From an uncultured Woeseia sp. (GTDB lineage: Bacteria > Pseudomonadota > Gammaproteobacteria > Steroidobacterales > Woeseiaceae), in contig CALALV010000030.1 of assembly GCA_937925605.1 (NCBI GenBank), positions 1 through 11,818 on the forward strand: DNA of 11,818 bases, written 5' to 3'. A model generated the notes under the pieces. It searched no databases. It was not told the origin of the DNA and saw only the letters and a list, made by a program, of their open reading frames with translations. Position 1 is the stretch's first letter. The number at the start of each line of letters is the position of its first letter. This document shows positions 7,568 to 11,818 of this stretch, one piece after another. Made by a program: the position numbers and the translations under genes.

Positions 7568-7751
7568 CTGTCCCCGGCAAGCGCGCCAGGGCACAAGTCC
7601 TGCGCCGAATCAGCGTCGTCCGGCGGCGCAGGAAGGCGTCGCCGAATCCCGTGGCGGCAAGCTCCCGCGCCCACCGGGCCGTGGCCCCATTCACCGCCAT
7701 GCGCGCGGAAACGGGCGGAGCCACGCCGTTGCGGTCGAGCCATCGTGGCGG
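7568..7751. other. non-coding stretch with no recognisable gene
   Basis: Short frames exist on both strands, but none has a ribosome-binding site, family motif or convincing composition; proteins read from it are Arg/Ala-rich, as expected for random GC-rich sequence. It probably holds further decayed DNA between the GNAT remnant and the vapBC promoter. Together with the preceding repeat and remnant it makes a roughly 490-base gene-free region (7324-7810), the longest in the window. Confidence 0.5.
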
Positions 7752-7780
7752 TTTACAGCCCCGTCGCGCCGCCGTATTCT
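7752..7780 (+). promoter_or_regulatory. sigma70-like promoter of vapBC
   Basis: A -35 element TTTACA (7752-7757, five of six bases of TTGACA) is followed by exactly 17 bases and a -10 element TATTCT (7775-7780, four of six bases of TATAAT). Transcription would start near 7787, giving a leader of about 24 bases before the vapB ATG at 7811. The AT-rich patch stands out sharply from its GC-rich surroundings. An alternative -10, TATAAA at 7780-7785, has a less suitable 22-base spacer. Confidence 0.6.
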
Positions 7781-7791
7781 ATAAAGTATTC
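7774..7791. promoter_or_regulatory. GTATTC direct repeat overlapping the -10 and start region, candidate VapB operator
   Basis: GTATTC occurs at 7774-7779 and again at 7786-7791, a 12-base period, with TATAAA between. The first copy overlaps the -10 box and the second lies at the expected transcription start. A small palindrome, TTCTAGAA, follows at 7797-7804. VapB proteins usually repress their own operon by binding repeats in the promoter, so these are natural operator candidates; binding is inferred, not shown. Confidence 0.4.
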
Positions 7792-7810
7792 GACCTTTCT
7801 AGAACAGCAT

Positions 7811-8062
7811 ATGGCACTCAGCATCAAGGACCCCGAAGCCGACCGGCTGGCCCGCGAAGTGGCCAGGGTGACCGGCGAGACGCTGACCGCCGCCGTGCTG
7901 CAGTCGCTGCGCGAGCGGCTGGCGCGCGTGCGGCGGCGCCAGCACCGGCAGCTGAGCGAGGAAATTCTCAAGATCGGCCGGCGCTGCGCGGCGCTGCCGG
8001 TCGAGGACGAGCGCTCAGCCGACGAGCTCCTGGGCTACGACGAGCGCGGCGTGCCGCGCTGA
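7811..8062 (+). CDS. vapB: VapB-family type II antitoxin
   Basis: This 83-residue protein starts at ATG 7811, the first ATG after the promoter; the longer open frame upstream runs through the non-coding relic region and is not likely to be translated. The N-terminus (MALSIKDPEADRLAREVARV, then TGETLTAAV) has the ribbon-helix-helix pattern of the PSK/Rv0623-like VapB antitoxins: a short beta-strand followed by two helices for DNA binding. The middle is very basic (RVRRRQHRQ at 39-47). The C-terminal ERSADELLGYDERGVPR (67-83) is the typical toxin-binding tail of the family. It should neutralise the VapC encoded ten bases downstream and repress its own promoter. No strong Shine-Dalgarno is seen. 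Length is normal for the family. Confidence 0.88.
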   Translation: MALSIKDPEADRLAREVARVTGETLTAAVLQSLRERLARVRRRQHRQLSEEILKIGRRCAALPVEDERSADELLGYDERGVPR

Positions 8063-8072
8063 AGGCGAAAGC

Positions 8073-8465
8073 GTGGTCATCGACACGTCGGCCCTCGTCG
8101 CGATCCTCGGCATGCAGCCCGAAGCGGCGCGGCTCGCGCAGGCCATCGAGGCGGACCCGAGCCGGCTCGTCTCGGCCGCGACGGTCGTCGAGGCCGGCAT
8201 CGTCGTCGAGTCGCGTTACGGCGAGGCGGGCGGGCGGGAGCTCGATCTGCTCCTCGCCAGGGCCGGGTGCTCGGTCGAGCCGGTGACCGCGGAGCAGGCC
8301 GACGTGGCGCGCGAGGCCTGGCGCCGCTTCGGCAGGGGCCGCCACTCGGCGGGTCTCAATTTCGGCGACTGTTTCGGCTACGCGCTGGCCCGGGTCAGCG
8401 GCGAGCCGTTGCTGTTCAAGGGCGACGACTTCCCCGCCACGGACGTGGCGGCCGTCCCGTACTGA
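8073..8465 (+). CDS. vapC: VapC-family PIN-domain toxin (ribonuclease)
   Basis: This 130-residue PIN-domain protein uses GTG 8073 as start, with AAGG (8062-8065) about seven bases upstream overlapping the vapB stop region. The acidic Mg2+-binding residues are present: Asp4 in VIDTSALV, Glu40 in TVVEAGIV, Asp99 in LNFGDCFGYALA and Asp118 (or Asp119) in LLFKGDDF. The set looks intact, so the enzyme is probably active. VapC toxins cleave specific RNAs, often tRNA or the rRNA sarcin-ricin loop, when VapB is degraded; the target here is unknown. Length and gene order (antitoxin first, ten-base gap) are standard. The pair sits directly next to mobile-element and GNAT relics, consistent with arrival by horizontal transfer. 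Confidence 0.93.
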   Translation: MVIDTSALVAILGMQPEAARLAQAIEADPSRLVSAATVVEAGIVVESRYGEAGGRELDLLLARAGCSVEPVTAEQADVAREAWRRFGRGRHSAGLNFGDCFGYALARVSGEPLLFKGDDFPATDVAAVPY

Positions 8466-8468
8466 AGG

Positions 8469-8493
8469 GCCGGAGCCGCGCGCGGCCGCCGGC
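8469..8493 (+). terminator. GC-only hairpin just after vapC
   Basis: GCCGG (8469-8473) pairs with CCGGC (8489-8493), enclosing the perfect 10-base palindrome CCGCGCGCGG (8476-8485). It starts four bases after the vapC stop. There is no T-run after it, so it is not a classical intrinsic terminator. It may stabilise the mRNA 3' end or simply reflect high GC. Confidence 0.25.
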
Positions 8494-8521
8494 TGCCTGG
8501 CTGCCTGCCCGGGGCCGCGCC

Positions 8522-8550
8522 TGCAGACGACCCGCCCGAGCGAGTATCAT
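8522..8550 (+). promoter_or_regulatory. possible promoter of ygiQ
   Basis: TATCAT at 8545-8550 matches five of six -10 bases and is the only AT-rich hexamer in the 126-base gap between vapC and ygiQ. The hexamer 17 bases upstream, TGCAGA, is a poor -35 (three of six). The predicted leader would be about 35 bases. Weak support. Confidence 0.3.
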
Positions 8551-8591
8551 GGGCGCCCCCTGATCCGCCAGCGTCCCGCCCCCGACCCGCC

Positions 8592-10745
<2,154 letters not shown>

Positions 10746-10791
10746 CGACCGCGGGACGCGCAATTCTCCGCGCGGCGGCGGGCAGCGGGAT

Positions 10792-11818
10792 TCAGATCGT
10801 CGCGCCGATCACGAGGTAGATCACCAGGCTAATGCTGCCGACGACCAGCGCGTAGGGCATCTGCGTGCGTACGTGATCGATGTGGTCGCTGGCCGCGCCG
10901 GTCGAGGCCAGGATCGACGTGTCGGAGAGCGGCGAGCAGTGGTCCCCGAACACGCCGCCGCCGGCGATCGCCGCGACGGTGGCGAACACGACCGGCGCGG
11001 TCTGCTGGTCGGCGAACGCGAACGCGATCGGTACCGAGATCGGCATCATGATCGCGAACGTACCCCAGGAAGTGCCGGTCGAGAACGCGATGATCGCGGC
11101 GATCAGGAAGGTCAGCGCCGGCAGCAGCGCCGGCGTCAGCCAGCCCTCGGTCTGCGCGACGATGTAGTCGGCCGTGCCGAGGTTCGCGGACAGCTCGTTC
11201 AGCGCATAGGCGAAGGCCAGGATGATGATCGCCGGCATGACGCCCTTGATGCCGTTCATCGCCGTTTCCATGATGTCGGCGAGCGGGATGCCCTGCACGC
11301 GCATCACCGTCGCGGCGACGACGGAGGAGAGCAGGAAGGCCTCCATCGTCAGCGCCGACTTCGTCACGACGAAGGAACCGACCGCGACGCCGATCACGAC
11401 CAGCACCGGCAGCACGAAATTCCAGAACAGGCTCGTGCGCACGCCGTCGAAAGGCTCGATGTCGGTGAGCTCGCGGCTCATCAGCGGCTGCGCGCCGTCG
11501 CGCAGCACCTTGCCCTCGTCCTGCGCGCGTCGTTCCGCTGTGCGCATCGGGCCGAACTCGGGCACGATGCGCGACGCGATCAGCCCGACCATGACCACGG
11601 CGAGCAGCGCGTAGACGTTGTACGGGATCGACCGGATGAAGACCGCGATCGCCTGCGAGTCGTTCGCGATCGGCCCCATGCCGATCAGCAGCCCGGCGAT
11701 GAACACGGCCCAGCCGGTGATCGGCACGATCACGCTGACCGGCGCCGACGTCGAATCCGCGATGTACGCGAGCTTTTCGCGCGAGATTTTGAAGCGGTCC
11801 GACAGGGCGCGCATCGTC
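10792..11818 (-). CDS. nhaC: NhaC-family Na+/H+ antiporter, C-terminal part (5' end outside window)
   Basis: The frame is open to the right edge; the Met at 11814 is internal, since ISREKLAYIADSTSAPVSVI just after it is mid-protein sequence in this family. About 341 residues are visible, with eight or nine hydrophobic segments. The NhaC signature GGGVFGDHCSPLSDTSILAS and the following ASDHIDHVRTQMPYAL are clear near the C-terminus, and STGTSWGTFAIMMPI precedes them. Family members exchange Na+ for protons across the inner membrane; some relatives exchange organic acids or amino acids (malate/lactate MleN, for example), so the substrate is not certain. A soluble loop of roughly 70 residues (PMRTAERRAQDEGK and on) lies between two membrane segments. 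The gene ends 46 bases from the ygiQ stop in a tail-to-tail arrangement. Confidence 0.92.
   Translation of the reverse strand, partial: TMRALSDRFKISREKLAYIADSTSAPVSVIVPITGWAVFIAGLLIGMGPIANDSQAIAVFIRSIPYNVYALLAVVMVGLIASRIVPEFGPMRTAERRAQDEGKVLRDGAQPLMSRELTDIEPFDGVRTSLFWNFVLPVLVVIGVAVGSFVVTKSALTMEAFLLSSVVAATVMRVQGIPLADIMETAMNGIKGVMPAIIILAFAYALNELSANLGTADYIVAQTEGWLTPALLPALTFLIAAIIAFSTGTSWGTFAIMMPISVPIAFAFADQQTAPVVFATVAAIAGGGVFGDHCSPLSDTSILASTGAASDHIDHVRTQMPYALVVGSISLVIYLVIGATI

Noticed and set aside
7310..7810. N-terminal extension of vapB (open frame from 7310)
   Set aside because: It runs through the inverted-repeat and GNAT relics and across the vapBC promoter, and has no homology; the normal VapB N-terminus begins at 7811.
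8491..8508. Short tandem GGCTGCCT repeat after vapC
   Set aside because: Only two eight-base copies in GC-rich DNA, with no sign of function.
10746..10791. Possible bidirectional terminator between ygiQ and the antiporter gene
   Set aside because: CCGCG (10749-10753) and CGCGG (10770-10774) can pair, but the loop is long and there is no T-run on either strand.

Overview
The window is very GC-rich DNA (about 70% by eye) with dense coding and tight gene spacing. It reads as a chromosomal segment of a high-GC proteobacterium. The mix of an ExeM/NucH-type secreted nuclease, a YgiQ radical SAM protein, vapBC and an NhaC-type antiporter fits a gammaproteobacterium, perhaps marine or saline-adapted given two cation-coupled transporters. 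That taxonomic guess is inference from gene families only.

Layout: (1) 1-1025, the C-terminal part of a secreted endonuclease/exonuclease/phosphatase-fold nuclease that enters from the left edge; (2) 1088-1456, a small single-domain cupin; (3) 1542-7323, a tight four-gene cluster on the + strand: a secreted S9 serine peptidase, an N-acyl-D-amino-acid deacylase with a probable lipoprotein signal, a leaderless M23-type metallopeptidase-like protein, and a sodium:solute symporter. The first two genes share one base (TGATG), the next two share four bases (GTGA), and the symporter follows after 21 bases. This looks like one transcription unit for breaking down peptides or N-acylated (D-)amino acids outside the cytoplasm and importing the product. 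(4) 7324-7810, a non-coding scar of older DNA: a 120-bp segment bounded by imperfect inverted repeats, a minus-strand remnant of a GNAT acetyltransferase, and then a good sigma70-like promoter. (5) 7811-8465, a vapBC toxin-antitoxin pair. (6) 8592-10745, a full YgiQ-family radical SAM protein. (7) 10792-11818, on the minus strand and convergent with ygiQ, the C-terminal part of an NhaC-family Na+/H+ antiporter that runs off the right edge.

The most interesting parts are the peptide/D-amino-acid cluster and the relic-plus-vapBC island. Within the cluster, the M23 protein resembles the middle module of much larger APH-M23-aminotransferase fusion proteins and has no export signal. I do not see a clearly new defence system, CRISPR array, intact insertion sequence, tRNA or rRNA.
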